Below are positions 26,498 through 34,110 of a stretch of 64,000 nucleotides of DNA, one piece after another. The DNA is from Bacteroides luti (lineage in GTDB: Bacteria; Bacteroidota; Bacteroidia; Bacteroidales; Bacteroidaceae). Where the stretch lies: NCBI RefSeq assembly GCF_900128905.1, contig NZ_FQTV01000019.1, forward strand, positions 16,396 through 80,395, given 5' to 3'. The position numbers and the translations under genes were made by a program. Position 1 is the first letter of the stretch; every line of letters starts with the position of its first letter. Below the pieces are notes generated by a model. That model made no database searches. It was not told the DNA's origin and saw only the letters and a list, made by a program, of their open reading frames with translations.

Positions 26498-29440
26498 ATG
26501 ATGAGAAGACTATATACACTAATGTGTATGACGGCCGCCACTTTGTTATTAATGGCACAACAACCGCATCCTGAACGCTATTATCTTTCGGGTACAGGTC
26601 TTGAAAATACCAAAACCTGGAAATTCTACTGTACCAAAGGTCAGCATAGTGGAAAATGGGGAAAAATTCAGGTGCCATGTAACTGGGAACTTCAGGGATA
26701 CGGCGATTATACTTATGGCCGTTATTATAAAACCAAAGGAGGCGTAGCCAGCAACGAAGAGGGAACCTACCGCTACTCTTTTAAAGTACCGACAGCCTGG
26801 AAAGGTCAGAAAGTTAAAATCGTATTTGATGGTGTGATGACTGATACCAAAGTAACAATCAATGGCAAATCTGCCGGAGAGATGCATCAGGGTGGCTTCT
26901 ATCGTTTTTCTTATGATATAACCGATTTAGTTGATTATAAGAAAACTAACGAGTTGGAAGTACATGTAGCCAAAGAATCGGCCAATAAATCTGTTAATGC
27001 AGCCGAACGTAAGGCGGATTGGTGGTTATATTCCGGAATCTATCGTCCAGTATGGCTAGAGACTACTCCTCAAAATGCAATGGATTATGTGGTTGTGAGT
27101 GCCAAAGCAGATGGTAAGATGACTGTTGGAGTAGATTTTGCAGGTGATGTTAAAGGATATTCTTTGTCTGCATCCGTGAAATCTTTAGCGGATGGCAAAG
27201 TTCTTAGCAGTAATGCAGGCTCAACTGTATCTACCAGTGTAAAATCCAACGAAAGACTGATTTGGAAAACTTCCTGGGATAAGCCAAAAACGTGGGATCC
27301 GGAACATCCAAATCTTTATGTTGTTAAACTGGTACTTAAAGATGCAAATAATGAGATAGTACAAACAAAAGAGATACGTACAGCCTTCCGAACTTTAGAG
27401 TTCTTTGAAAAAGATGGTCTTTATCTCAATGGTACCCGACTTATTGTAAAAGGTGTAAACCGTCATACATTTTGGCCGGAAGGTGGCCGCACTACCAGCC
27501 ATGCTTTAAGTCTTCAAGATGCCAAACTGGTTAAGGAGATGAATATGAATGCTATCCGTTCTCATTATCCGCCCGATGAACATTTTCTGGATGTATGCGA
27601 CTCGATAGGTATTCTATATATGGATGAATTGGCCGGATGGCAAAATAGCTACGATTCCAATATTGGTCCTAAATTGGTTGAGGAGATGATTAAACGTGAT
27701 GTTAATCATCCTTGTATTATGATCTGGAGCAATGGAAATGAAGGTGGATGGAATAATAGTCTCGATAAGCTTTTTGCTAAATATGATTATCTGCAACAAC
27801 GACATGTGGTGCACCCCTGGGCTGACTTCAACGAACTGGATACCCACCATTATCCTGCATACCTTACTGGGGTAGGACGTTTCGTTAATGGTTATAAGGT
27901 ATTCATGCCAACAGAGTTTATGCATGCAATGTACGATCAGGGCGGAGGTGCAGGCTTGAGAGATTTCTGGGAACGTTGGATGACGAGTCCGTATTTTGCA
28001 GGTGGATTTATCTGGGCTTTCTGTGATGAGGCTATAGCTCGTACCGATAAGAAAGGAATCCTTGATTCTGATAACTCTAATGCGCCCGACGGACTTTTAG
28101 GTCCGCATCGTGAAAAGGAGGGAAGCTTTTATGCAGTGCGCGAAAGCTGGTCGCCTATCCAGATTAAACCAATGCACGTTACTTCTAATTTCATTGGTGA
28201 TTTCTTTGTAACCAACGAATATCTGTTTACCAACTTAAGTGAATGCACTATGAAATACAAAGTACTCTCTTGCGGTGCTCCTTTAAGCGGTAATACCGAG
28301 AATAAGGAAATAGCTGCCGGAGATGTTAAATTGCCATCTATTGCTCCGGGTGAAACAGGTAAGGCGCACTTTGATGTTCCGTCTGCTTTACAGCAAGGAG
28401 ATGTATTAGCTCTTGAAGCATTCAATAAAAATGGCGAAAGCATTTGTAATTGGTCATACCCAATTCATCTGGTAGAAAAATACTTTGATAAGTCAATAAG
28501 CAAAGGTGTAGTTGCCGGAAGCGTAGGTGCTGCGCAAAACAACATGGCTGATGCAACAAAGAATGATTCTGAGATTGTATTAAAAGGAGGGAATATGACT
28601 GTTACTTTTAATGCAGAAAATGGTATGATAAAGAAAATTCTTTCAGAAGAGAAGGAGATACCGTTTAATAACGGTCCTGTTCCTGTTGGTATGAAGATGA
28701 AATATGATGCAGCAAAGAGTTATATAAACACTGTAACAATTAAAGATGCCGACAAAAGAGAGAGACTGACGGCAGGTGCTACTTATAATTGCAATGCAGC
28801 AGTTTACTGTGCAAAATATCTCGGTGCTGCCGATTCTATTGTATGGACATTAACAAATGATGGCTTACTTTACATGGATGCTGTTCTTTTGAACCGTGCT
28901 TCAGGTGGTGGCGGTTTCGATGATGCCTTTACCGATGACGAGGTTTACAACCTGGGGCTTACATTCTCTTATCCCGAAGCAAACTGCTCGGGTATGAAAT
29001 GGTTTGGCAAAGGTCCTTACCGTGTATGGAAAAACCGTTTGCCAGGAACCAACTACGGTGTATGGCACAAAGATTACAATAATACCATTACCGGCGAAAG
29101 TTTCGAGAATCTTATATATCCCGAGTTTAAAGGTTATCATGCAAATCTCTATTGGGCTACACTGGAGAGTAAAACAACACCGTTTACAGTCTATGCACAT
29201 AATGATGGAATCTATTTCCGGGTATTTACTCCCGAAGAACCAAAAGGGCGTGCCGATGGTAAACCAACAATGCCAGAGTTTCCACAAGGAGATATATCTT
29301 TCTTGCTAGATATTCCTGCTATCTGTTCTTTTAAACCAATCAAACAGCAAGGACCGCAGAGTCAGCCGGGTAATATCCGGATTAAAAAAGGTGATGAAGG
29401 TGTAAGAATCAATCTGATGTTTGACTTCCGTCAGAAATAG
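26498..29440 (+). CDS. Glycoside hydrolase family 2, beta-galactosidase-type
   Basis: A secreted GH2 enzyme, 980 residues. Signal peptide about 1-20. Jelly-roll sugar-binding domain (about 25-200) with PCNWELQGYGDYTYG and the VDYKKTNELEVHVAK region, then an immunoglobulin-like domain (about 200-300), then a TIM barrel (about 300-590). The acid/base Glu is E415 in WSNGNEGGWN and the nucleophile Glu is E473 in MPTEFMHAMYDQGGG; AGGFIWAFCDEAI follows. A C-terminal galactose-mutarotase-like Bgal_small domain (about 680-975) matches LacZ-type architecture. Beta-galactosidase is the likely activity, but GH2 enzymes of this form also act on other beta-linked sugars. It is divergent from the SusC/D pair. 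Confidence 0.92.
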   Translation: MMRRLYTLMCMTAATLLLMAQQPHPERYYLSGTGLENTKTWKFYCTKGQHSGKWGKIQVPCNWELQGYGDYTYGRYYKTKGGVASNEEGTYRYSFKVPTAWKGQKVKIVFDGVMTDTKVTINGKSAGEMHQGGFYRFSYDITDLVDYKKTNELEVHVAKESANKSVNAAERKADWWLYSGIYRPVWLETTPQNAMDYVVVSAKADGKMTVGVDFAGDVKGYSLSASVKSLADGKVLSSNAGSTVSTSVKSNERLIWKTSWDKPKTWDPEHPNLYVVKLVLKDANNEIVQTKEIRTAFRTLEFFEKDGLYLNGTRLIVKGVNRHTFWPEGGRTTSHALSLQDAKLVKEMNMNAIRSHYPPDEHFLDVCDSIGILYMDELAGWQNSYDSNIGPKLVEEMIKRDVNHPCIMIWSNGNEGGWNNSLDKLFAKYDYLQQRHVVHPWADFNELDTHHYPAYLTGVGRFVNGYKVFMPTEFMHAMYDQGGGAGLRDFWERWMTSPYFAGGFIWAFCDEAIARTDKKGILDSDNSNAPDGLLGPHREKEGSFYAVRESWSPIQIKPMHVTSNFIGDFFVTNEYLFTNLSECTMKYKVLSCGAPLSGNTENKEIAAGDVKLPSIAPGETGKAHFDVPSALQQGDVLALEAFNKNGESICNWSYPIHLVEKYFDKSISKGVVAGSVGAAQNNMADATKNDSEIVLKGGNMTVTFNAENGMIKKILSEEKEIPFNNGPVPVGMKMKYDAAKSYINTVTIKDADKRERLTAGATYNCNAAVYCAKYLGAADSIVWTLTNDGLLYMDAVLLNRASGGGGFDDAFTDDEVYNLGLTFSYPEANCSGMKWFGKGPYRVWKNRLPGTNYGVWHKDYNNTITGESFENLIYPEFKGYHANLYWATLESKTTPFTVYAHNDGIYFRVFTPEEPKGRADGKPTMPEFPQGDISFLLDIPAICSFKPIKQQGPQSQPGNIRIKKGDEGVRINLMFDFRQK

Positions 29441-29460
29441 ATTTCCTTTATTATATAAAT

Positions 29461-29492
29461 GAAAGCCGGCAAATAAAGAATTGTCGGCTTTC
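29461..29492 (+). terminator. Terminator after the GH2 gene
   Basis: GAAAGCCGGCAA (29461-29472) pairs with TTGTCGGCTTTC (29481-29492) with one G-U pair. The following bases are T-rich but interrupted. Confidence 0.65.
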
Positions 29493-29610
29493 ATATTTAT
29501 ATATAATGTCTAGGTCTCTTTATGTATAAATTTAGCTATATGAATATCAACTTCATTAATAATTAGAATTCAACCTCTACTCATAAAATTTAATTTTCGC
29601 AAAAAAAAGT

Positions 29611-29710
29611 CTTGCAGTCTAGCAGTGTTTATTTAATATATTGTGAATCAATCGAATATAGGCGCTAGACTTCTTCGGAAAAGTCTAGCGGCAATCTAGC
29701 AGTCTAGCAC
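29611..29710. repeat. CTAGCA-type intergenic repeat cluster, copy 1
   Basis: Contains GCAGTCTAGCAG (29614-29625), a hairpin of 10-base perfect arms (29663-29672 / 29681-29690; core GCTAGAC) with a UUCG-type apex, and CAATCTAGCAGTCTAGCAC (29692-29710). The same motif family recurs at 31620-31957. No protein-coding signal is seen. The remaining bases of the 29441-29848 gap hold the terminator and the 22-base repeats. Confidence 0.75.
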
Positions 29711-29787
29711 CTAAATTTTATGAAGATATAATATACAAATATCTGCTGAGCCTTTTTTATTTCTCTGGTATAATGTTTGTGTTATCT

Positions 29788-29816
29788 TGTATAAAACAAA
29801 TATTTCTTTTGTACAA
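29788..29816. repeat. 22-base phased TGTACA repeat, copy 1 (two units)
   Basis: TGTATA at 29788 and TGTACA at 29810 are exactly 22 bases apart. The first unit matches a unit of the 31411 cluster at 19 of 22 positions. They lie 30-60 bases after the stop codon of the pentapeptide gene. Confidence 0.65.
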
Positions 29817-29848
29817 GAGTGTAAAACGTAGTTTAGTTATTTATCGCT

Positions 29849-30421
29849 TTACTCTATATCCAGATTATACTTATCAAGTAATCCGATAACTTCCATTCTG
29901 GAGAACTTTGCTTTTCGTATTCGGTTTATTTCAGGGTCAATGGAATAATTATAAGATGTGCGGAAGTCGGCCCTTTCAAGATTAGTTCTGGAAAAGATTG
30001 TTCTGCTGAGGTTGCAGTTCTTGAAAATAGAATTGCTCAGCTCAGTCTCGGTAAAATCTACCTCCTGTAAATCGCAATTTATAAAATTTGTAGCTTTCAA
30101 CTTTAGTTTGTAAAAAGAGGCTAAATGAAGGATGCATTCTTCAAAAGAAAAGGAGATCAGAAAGTTGTTGCACTCTTCAAAGTTTAATCCAACCAGCTTA
30201 CTATTTAAAAACTTTACATCTCTGAATATCGTGTTTCTGATGGTTGCCATACTGAGATCGCAATTACTGAACTGACAATCAATAAAAGCAATATTTGATA
30301 AATCGGCATTGGCGAAAATGCAATTAATAAAGTTGCAATCTGAATATTCTCCTATTGCCAGCTGTTCATTCAGGCCGTTAATACCTTTGAACTCTTTGTT
30401 CTCAAAAATCAGGTTTGCCAT
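29849..30421 (-). CDS. Pentapeptide-repeat protein
   Basis: A 190-residue protein made almost entirely of pentapeptide repeats (A(D/N)LxX pattern), which fold as a right-handed quadrilateral beta-helix. Examples are CIFANADLSNIAFIDCQFSN near 35-54, TNFINCDLQEVDFTETELSN near 111-130 and CNLSRTIFSRTNLERADF near 136-153. It has no signal peptide and no membrane segment. Some members, such as Qnr and MfpA, mimic DNA and protect gyrase, but this cannot be inferred without comparison. A minus-strand TACCTTTG (complement of 30449-30456) lies about 28 bases upstream as a -7 box. It is a single gene, flanked by intergenic repeats. Confidence 0.88.
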   Translation of the reverse strand: MANLIFENKEFKGINGLNEQLAIGEYSDCNFINCIFANADLSNIAFIDCQFSNCDLSMATIRNTIFRDVKFLNSKLVGLNFEECNNFLISFSFEECILHLASFYKLKLKATNFINCDLQEVDFTETELSNSIFKNCNLSRTIFSRTNLERADFRTSYNYSIDPEINRIRKAKFSRMEVIGLLDKYNLDIE

Positions 30422-30456
30422 AAATCTTTAGTTAAATACCTAAGTGCACAAAGGTA

Positions 30457-30501
30457 ATAAAGAAAAACGACTATCAGATACTTGCGTCTTGATAGTCGTT
30501 T
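30457..30501 (-). terminator. Terminator after yjdM
   Basis: Perfect 12-base arms, AAACGACTATCA (30465-30476) and TGATAGTCGTTT (30490-30501), continuing on the minus strand into TTTTTCTTT. It overlaps the promoter region of the pentapeptide gene. Confidence 0.85.
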
Positions 30502-30522
30502 GATACTTTTGTAAGTTGTCGC

Positions 30523-30855
30523 TTATTTTTTCAGGAAGCAAGTCTTTAGTACAATACTGCTTCCATCTATTTTACAGTCAACTTCTTCAGGGATTTCTGT
30601 CAGGCGAATGCTTTTAACTTTTGTCCCTCTTTTAATGACCATTGATGATCCTTTTACTTTAAGATCCTTGATTACAGTTACAGAATCGCCATCCATCAGT
30701 TCGGCCCCATTGCTGTCGCGGGGTACATCGGGAGTTGTTTCCGTCGCAGCGCTTTCTGCGTTGAACTCGTGGGAACAGTCGGGACATACGTAAAGGGAAC
30801 CGTCAAAGTAGGTGTTTTCACCCTGGCAGTTCGGACAATTTGGAATTTCGTTCAT
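30523..30855 (-). CDS. YjdM/PhnA-family zinc-ribbon protein
   Basis: A 110-residue protein of the YjdM (formerly PhnA) family. The ATG at 30855 (MNEIPNCPNC) is preferred; the frame is open 28 residues further, but those residues come from the leader region. The N-terminal zinc ribbon CPNCQGEN...YVCPDCSHEF uses four cysteines at about 7, 10, 25 and 28. The C-terminal SH3-like domain shows DSNGAELMDGDSVTVIKDLKVKG and VKSIRLTEIPEEVDCKIDGSSIVLKT. The phosphonate link implied by the old name is not supported for the family. A promoter and structured leader with a terminator lie directly upstream (separate entry), which suggests attenuation. Confidence 0.9.
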   Translation of the reverse strand: MNEIPNCPNCQGENTYFDGSLYVCPDCSHEFNAESAATETTPDVPRDSNGAELMDGDSVTVIKDLKVKGSSMVIKRGTKVKSIRLTEIPEEVDCKIDGSSIVLKTCFLKK

Positions 30856-30898
30856 CTGTTTTTGATTGAATTTATATATTAAAATTAAAATGCGGATT

Positions 30899-30928
30899 AA
30901 AAAAAAGAGACAGCCTCTGTTGTCTCTT
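30899..30928 (-). terminator. Intrinsic terminator in the yjdM leader
   Basis: AAGAGACA (30905-30912) pairs with TGTCTCTT (30921-30928), extended inward by a G-U and a C-G pair. On the minus strand a run of eight T follows (30906-30899). It is upstream of yjdM on the same strand. Confidence 0.8.
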
Positions 30929-31031
30929 CCACCGAGCAATCCGTTTGGAATTCTTGCTTGAAGGGTTTATGCCTTTGACTATGGGTTGCTTTCTAAACTA
31001 CTAAAAAATAATTTTGTCTGCTTGGCATTTC
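30899..31031 (-). ncRNA. Candidate structured leader or small RNA upstream of yjdM
   Basis: On the minus strand a consensus promoter (31037-31068) is followed by about 130 bases without coding potential, ending at an intrinsic terminator (30899-30928) that lies 43 bases before the yjdM start. Pairings found by eye: ATGCC (complement of 31024-31028) with GGCAT (complement of 30969-30973), supported by GAC/GTC just inside, and an 11-position stem with two mismatches within 30929-30964. I do not recognise it as a known riboswitch, SRP RNA or 6S RNA. It could be a cis-acting attenuator or an independent small RNA. Confidence 0.55.
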
Positions 31032-31036
31032 GGGTT

Positions 31037-31068
31037 CAAAACTACAACATTCCTTTCAATTAGCCAAA
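31037..31068 (-). promoter_or_regulatory. Promoter of the yjdM leader
   Basis: On the minus strand: TTTG (complement of 31065-31068), 20 bases, TAGTTTTG (complement of 31037-31044). The spacing and both boxes fit the Bacteroides consensus. Confidence 0.75.
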
Positions 31069-31169
31069 CTTATATAATTAAAAGAGGTTTCTTAGTGTAA
31101 TATGGGAGCCCTAATGTAGGTGTAGTCTTGTACATTGAAAGCAAAATAACACTTCTGAAACCGCTATTA

Positions 31170-31307
31170 CTAATTATCCCAAGGAGAAAGATAAAGACCT
31201 GGTTTCAGCCCATACTCATCACACGCCTTGCGGAGTTTTGCAATAACGTCGCCTTTGCCGTTTTTTCATGGAGAAGCATTTACCGAATAGTTGGTGTATT
31301 TATAGAA
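31170..31307 (-). pseudogene. Decayed GH29 alpha-L-fucosidase fragment
   Basis: Reading the minus strand from 31307 gives FYKYTNYSVNASP, a TGA where family members have Trp, then KNGKGDVIAKLRKACDEYG and LKPGLYLSPWDN, ending at TAG (31172-31170) followed directly by TAA. This matches the GH29 catalytic-domain segment of the form SPWKNGKGD...ACxxYGLKxGLYLSPWD. A TGA also lies immediately upstream of the fragment. Only about 45 residues of a roughly 450-residue enzyme remain, and I found no continuation on either side. It is a relic, not a functional gene. Confidence 0.75.
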
Positions 31308-31348
31308 TCACGGGTGCGAGTTTACATGTTGTTTTAAGATATGACTCG

Positions 31349-31381
31349 CCGGAGTTTGGTAAAACTCCGGTTTGTCTTTTT
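31349..31381 (+). terminator. Orphan terminator-like hairpin
   Basis: CCGGAGTTT (31349-31357) pairs with AAACTCCGG (31362-31370) around loop GGTA, followed by TTTGTCTTTTT. No plus-strand gene ends upstream, so it is either a remnant of the decayed region or the end of an unrecognised transcript. Confidence 0.65.
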
Positions 31382-31410
31382 AAAAACTATTCCGGATGTT
31401 TGTGTGTTCT

Positions 31411-31498
31411 TGTACAAAAGAATGTATTCTTCTGTACAAAACAATTAATTCTTTTGTACAGAAGATATAATTGTTTTGTACAACATTACATCAACCTC
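31411..31498. repeat. 22-base phased TGTACA repeat, copy 2 (four units)
   Basis: TGTACA occurs at 31411, 31433, 31455 and 31477, each exactly 22 bases apart. The units are imperfect direct repeats of the form TGTACAAAA-n-AA-nnnn-ATTCTTT; the fourth is preserved only at its start. Units 2 and 3 also give a 12-base inverted repeat (TTCTGTACAAAA / TTTTGTACAGAA). Confidence 0.85.
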
Positions 31499-31619
31499 CC
31501 GCCTGAGATATAAAAAGCCATTCGGGAGTTTAAGTAACCTCCCGCTGCATCTTTCCGGAAAACCGAAGTGGCATTTGATAACCTGCAAAACCACTACATA
31601 AATTTCAATTTTGCGAAAT

Positions 31620-31957
31620 TGATCTAGCAATCTAGCAGTAAGCTTTTAAGTTGTTGTTTATAAGTGCGATAGAAGTGCTAGATCAAAATAATTTGATCTA
31701 GCGCTGATCTAGCAATCTAGCAGTTTGTCTCGTCCTTATTCTGGTTGACTGCGTTTATTGTTGATCCTAATATTGGTTGTCTAAAGTGCTGTTTATCAAT
31801 TGTTTTTCTGTGATAGGTTGTTTGGATTGTATATGATTTAACCGCCAAAGCGCTAGATCGCTAGATCACTGCTAGATCAATTTGGTTTGATCTAGCGGTG
31901 GTAATATGTTTATAGTTAGTTTGTTATTTGGGTGGTGCTAGATTGCTAGATCAATTT
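31620..31957. repeat. GATCTAGCA-type intergenic repeat cluster, copy 2
   Basis: TGATCTAGCAATCTAGCAGT occurs twice exactly (31620-31639 and 31705-31724). Between the copies is an 11-base-arm hairpin (31677-31687 / 31692-31702). Inverted copies follow at 31850-31900, with a 10-base perfect hairpin (31871-31880 / 31887-31896), and at 31936-31953. No coding signal is seen in 31500-32081 apart from these repeats. Confidence 0.85.
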
Positions 31958-32081
31958 GTGGATTTTTAATTTTCTTGAGAAGGTTTTTATTTTGTGTAAC
32001 CTGTTAAAATTTCATTGATAACTTTTGTTTTAAAAAGTTAGATAGTTGTATAAGCAGGATAGGGGGGTAGGTATAAAATAA

Positions 32082-32112
32082 AAACTCCCTGAATCAATGA
32101 TTCAAGGAGTTT
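32082..32112 (-). terminator. Terminator of tRNA-Lys
   Basis: AAACTCC...TGAAT pairs with ATTCA...GGAGTTT with one mismatch. On the minus strand a TTTATTTTAT tract follows. It lies 33 bases beyond the tRNA 3' end. Confidence 0.75.
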
Positions 32113-32144
32113 CCTACATCGAGATGAACTTTCGTTCTTTCTTG

Positions 32145-32217
32145 TGATCCGCTTGGGGCTCGAACCCAAGACCCCAACATTAAAAGTGTTGTGCTCTACC
32201 AGCTGAGCTAGCGAATC
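32145..32217 (-). tRNA. tRNA-Lys (anticodon UUU)
   Basis: A 73-nt cloverleaf on the minus strand. The acceptor GATTCGC pairs with GCGGATC (one G-U), and the discriminator is A. The D arm is GCTCAGCTGGTAGAGC. The anticodon stem CAACA/TGTTG has loop CTTTTAA, and the T arm is CTTGG-GTTCGAG-CCCAAG type. CCA is not encoded. Confidence 0.96.
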
Positions 32218-32244
32218 ATTTCGTTTAGTTCTCTTTAGCGGGTG

Positions 32245-32275
32245 CAAAGATACGGCTTTTTCTTTACGCTCCAAA
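32245..32275 (-). promoter_or_regulatory. Promoter of tRNA-Lys
   Basis: On the minus strand: TTTG (complement of 32272-32275), exactly 19 bases, TATCTTTG (complement of 32245-32252). This is the same geometry as the tRNA-Met promoter. Confidence 0.85.
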
Positions 32276-32298
32276 CTTTTCGTGTATTAATTTTCTAG

Positions 32299-33429
32299 TT
32301 ATTTTTTGATGTTTTCCTTTTTGTTCTGATTATCAGAGCTTTCAGGGTTGATAATTTTTTCACGGTGTATTACGAATCTTTTATAATACGATAGTATAAG
32401 AGATGTTGTTGGCAATGCAATGATCATACCTAGTATTCCCAGCAATGATCCCCAAATGGAAAGAGAGAGTAAAATAACAGCAGGATTAAGTCCTGTAACT
32501 CTTCCCATAACTTTAGGAACGATAAAAGAATCTTCTACAGCCTGCACAATTGCAAAAACTAATAATGCCGATCCTAAAACAACCCAGATACTTTCTCCCG
32601 TATCTGCTACTTTCAGTAATCCTAGTATAAGTGCCGGGAACAGCGCAATAACCTTCATGTAAGGCACCATAGATAACACGCCAATTAAAAGAGCAAGCCC
32701 CAATGCTAATGGATACCCAATAATAAGAAATCCTATTCCGGAGAGTATCATAACACACATAGCAACCAAAGCCTGTCCTCTGAAGTAACGGTTCATACCA
32801 TTTTTAAGGTCAGTAATTACACTGGATGCAAATCGTCTGTATCTGCTTGGTATAAATTCTATCCAGCCTTCTGCTATTGCTTCATAATCAAGAAGTATAA
32901 AGACCGTATATAGAAGAATAATAAAAGAAGCGATAACGCTGAACAGAATATCCAATGATTCAGATAATAAATTCCAAAGTTTGGGAAGTGCATTCTTTGT
33001 AAGGTTGGTAATGTTCTCCGTACTGAATATTTTATTAAGCTCCTTAACATCAAGATTCTCATTTATAAAATCAGCGATTCTCTGCGGAAAGACATTAATG
33101 TTCGATTCATTGGATATGTAAGTCATAATCAGGTTGTTTGCTTTCCCGAATTCTTCTATCATTGGCGGTACAAGCAAAGTAATGATGCCTGTTATAACGG
33201 AAGCTACAGTCAATAAGGCACATATAATAGCTAAAACCCTGTATTTTAGTTTTAACTTGTATTGAAAGAATCTCACTAACGGATACATGAAGTACGCTAT
33301 AAGCCAAGCTATAAAGAAAGGAAGTAATACTGCACTCAATTTATCGAGCAAATAAAAGATTCCAACAACTATGGCTACCCCAAAGATAAAACGAATAAAA
33401 CTATCGAATGTGATTTTCTTTTCAAGCAT
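32299..33429 (-). CDS. AI-2E family transporter (PerM/YdbI-type membrane protein)
   Basis: A 376-residue polytopic inner-membrane protein of the UPF0118/AI-2E family. N-terminal helices (about 12-85) include LDKLSAVLLPFFIAWLIAYFMYPLV. A cytoplasmic or periplasmic stretch follows (about 95-150), then four or five C-terminal helices with the family segments YFRGQALVAMCVMILSGIGF near 213-232, LLIGVLSMVPYMKVIALFPA near 247-266, VEDSFIVPKVMGRVTGLNPAVILLSL near 301-326, and GILGMIIALPTTSLI near 335-349. The family was named for putative autoinducer-2 export, but several members are ion or Na+/H+ antiporters, so the substrate is open. It lies 24 bases downstream of tdk and is probably cotranscribed. 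Confidence 0.9.
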   Translation of the reverse strand: MLEKKITFDSFIRFIFGVAIVVGIFYLLDKLSAVLLPFFIAWLIAYFMYPLVRFFQYKLKLKYRVLAIICALLTVASVITGIITLLVPPMIEEFGKANNLIMTYISNESNINVFPQRIADFINENLDVKELNKIFSTENITNLTKNALPKLWNLLSESLDILFSVIASFIILLYTVFILLDYEAIAEGWIEFIPSRYRRFASSVITDLKNGMNRYFRGQALVAMCVMILSGIGFLIIGYPLALGLALLIGVLSMVPYMKVIALFPALILGLLKVADTGESIWVVLGSALLVFAIVQAVEDSFIVPKVMGRVTGLNPAVILLSLSIWGSLLGILGMIIALPTTSLILSYYKRFVIHREKIINPESSDNQNKKENIKK

Positions 33430-33453
33430 ATCTTAAGTTATTAAATTTAAGGT

Positions 33454-34047
33454 CTAATCTGTACTTTCCTTCAGAGCTTTATTGTAACATTCCCTGCAAA
33501 GAGGTTCATATTCATCTTTTTCCCCTAATAAAACACGTTTGTCGTTTTTAACGATACGGTGTGATATGTATGCAAGCTGGCCGCATTTTACACAGATAGC
33601 GTGCACTTTTGTAACTTCGTCGGCAATGGCGCACAAATCGGGCATCGGACCAAATGGTACTCCTTTATAATCCATATCTAATCCTGCGATGATAACTCTT
33701 ACGCCACTATCCGCTAATTTACTGCAAACATCAGCAAGCCCTTTATCAAAGAATTGTGCTTCATCAATACCTACTACGTCAATGTCTGAAGAAAAAAGTA
33801 AAATGCTGGCAGAAGATTCAATAGGAGTGGAGGATATAGAATTACTGTCGTGAGAAACTACATCTTCTTCAGAATATCGGATGTCGATTGCTGGCTTGTA
33901 AATCTCAACTCTTTGTCTGGCAAATTTGGCTCTTTTTAATCTGCGGATTAATTCTTCTGTTTTGCCAGAGAACATTGAACCGCAAATAACCTCAATCCGG
34001 CCTCTCTTTCGTGTTTCTAATATATGATCTTCGGAAAATATTACCAT
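33454..34047 (-). CDS. tdk: Thymidine kinase (type II, zinc-binding)
   Basis: Phosphorylates thymidine in the salvage pathway. Walker A is GSMFSGKTEE near residues 23-32, followed by IRRLKRAKFARQ. The Asp-Glu magnesium/catalytic segment VVGIDEAQFFD lies near 90-100, and DMDYKGVPFGPMPDL near 123-137. The zinc-ligand cysteines are two pairs: CVKCG near 152-156 and CREC near 187-190. At 197 residues the length is normal. A possible -7 box (TATTTTTG, complement of 34095-34102) lies upstream. The divergent neighbour is rsmI. Confidence 0.95.
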   Translation of the reverse strand: MVIFSEDHILETRKRGRIEVICGSMFSGKTEELIRRLKRAKFARQRVEIYKPAIDIRYSEEDVVSHDSNSISSTPIESSASILLFSSDIDVVGIDEAQFFDKGLADVCSKLADSGVRVIIAGLDMDYKGVPFGPMPDLCAIADEVTKVHAICVKCGQLAYISHRIVKNDKRVLLGEKDEYEPLCRECYNKALKESTD

Positions 34048-34110
34048 TTTGCCTTGACTTATTAAAATTTTAGTGTTAGTTTACTAATTGTCTACAAAAA
34101 TAATACATTT

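Noticed and set aside
31411..31498. CRISPR array
   Set aside because: The repeat period is only 22 bases with no separate spacer, units are degenerate, and no cas genes are present.
31128..31513. Short plus-strand ORFs in the repeat region
   Set aside because: They run antisense to the decayed GH29 fragment and through the TGTACA array; composition and context do not support coding.
29611..31957. Insertion sequence or integron origin for the repeat region
   Set aside because: No transposase or integrase reading frame, terminal repeats or target duplications could be found around the repeats.
32038..32274. Minus-strand ORF of 78 codons
   Set aside because: It runs through the tRNA-Lys gene and its terminator and is a chance frame.
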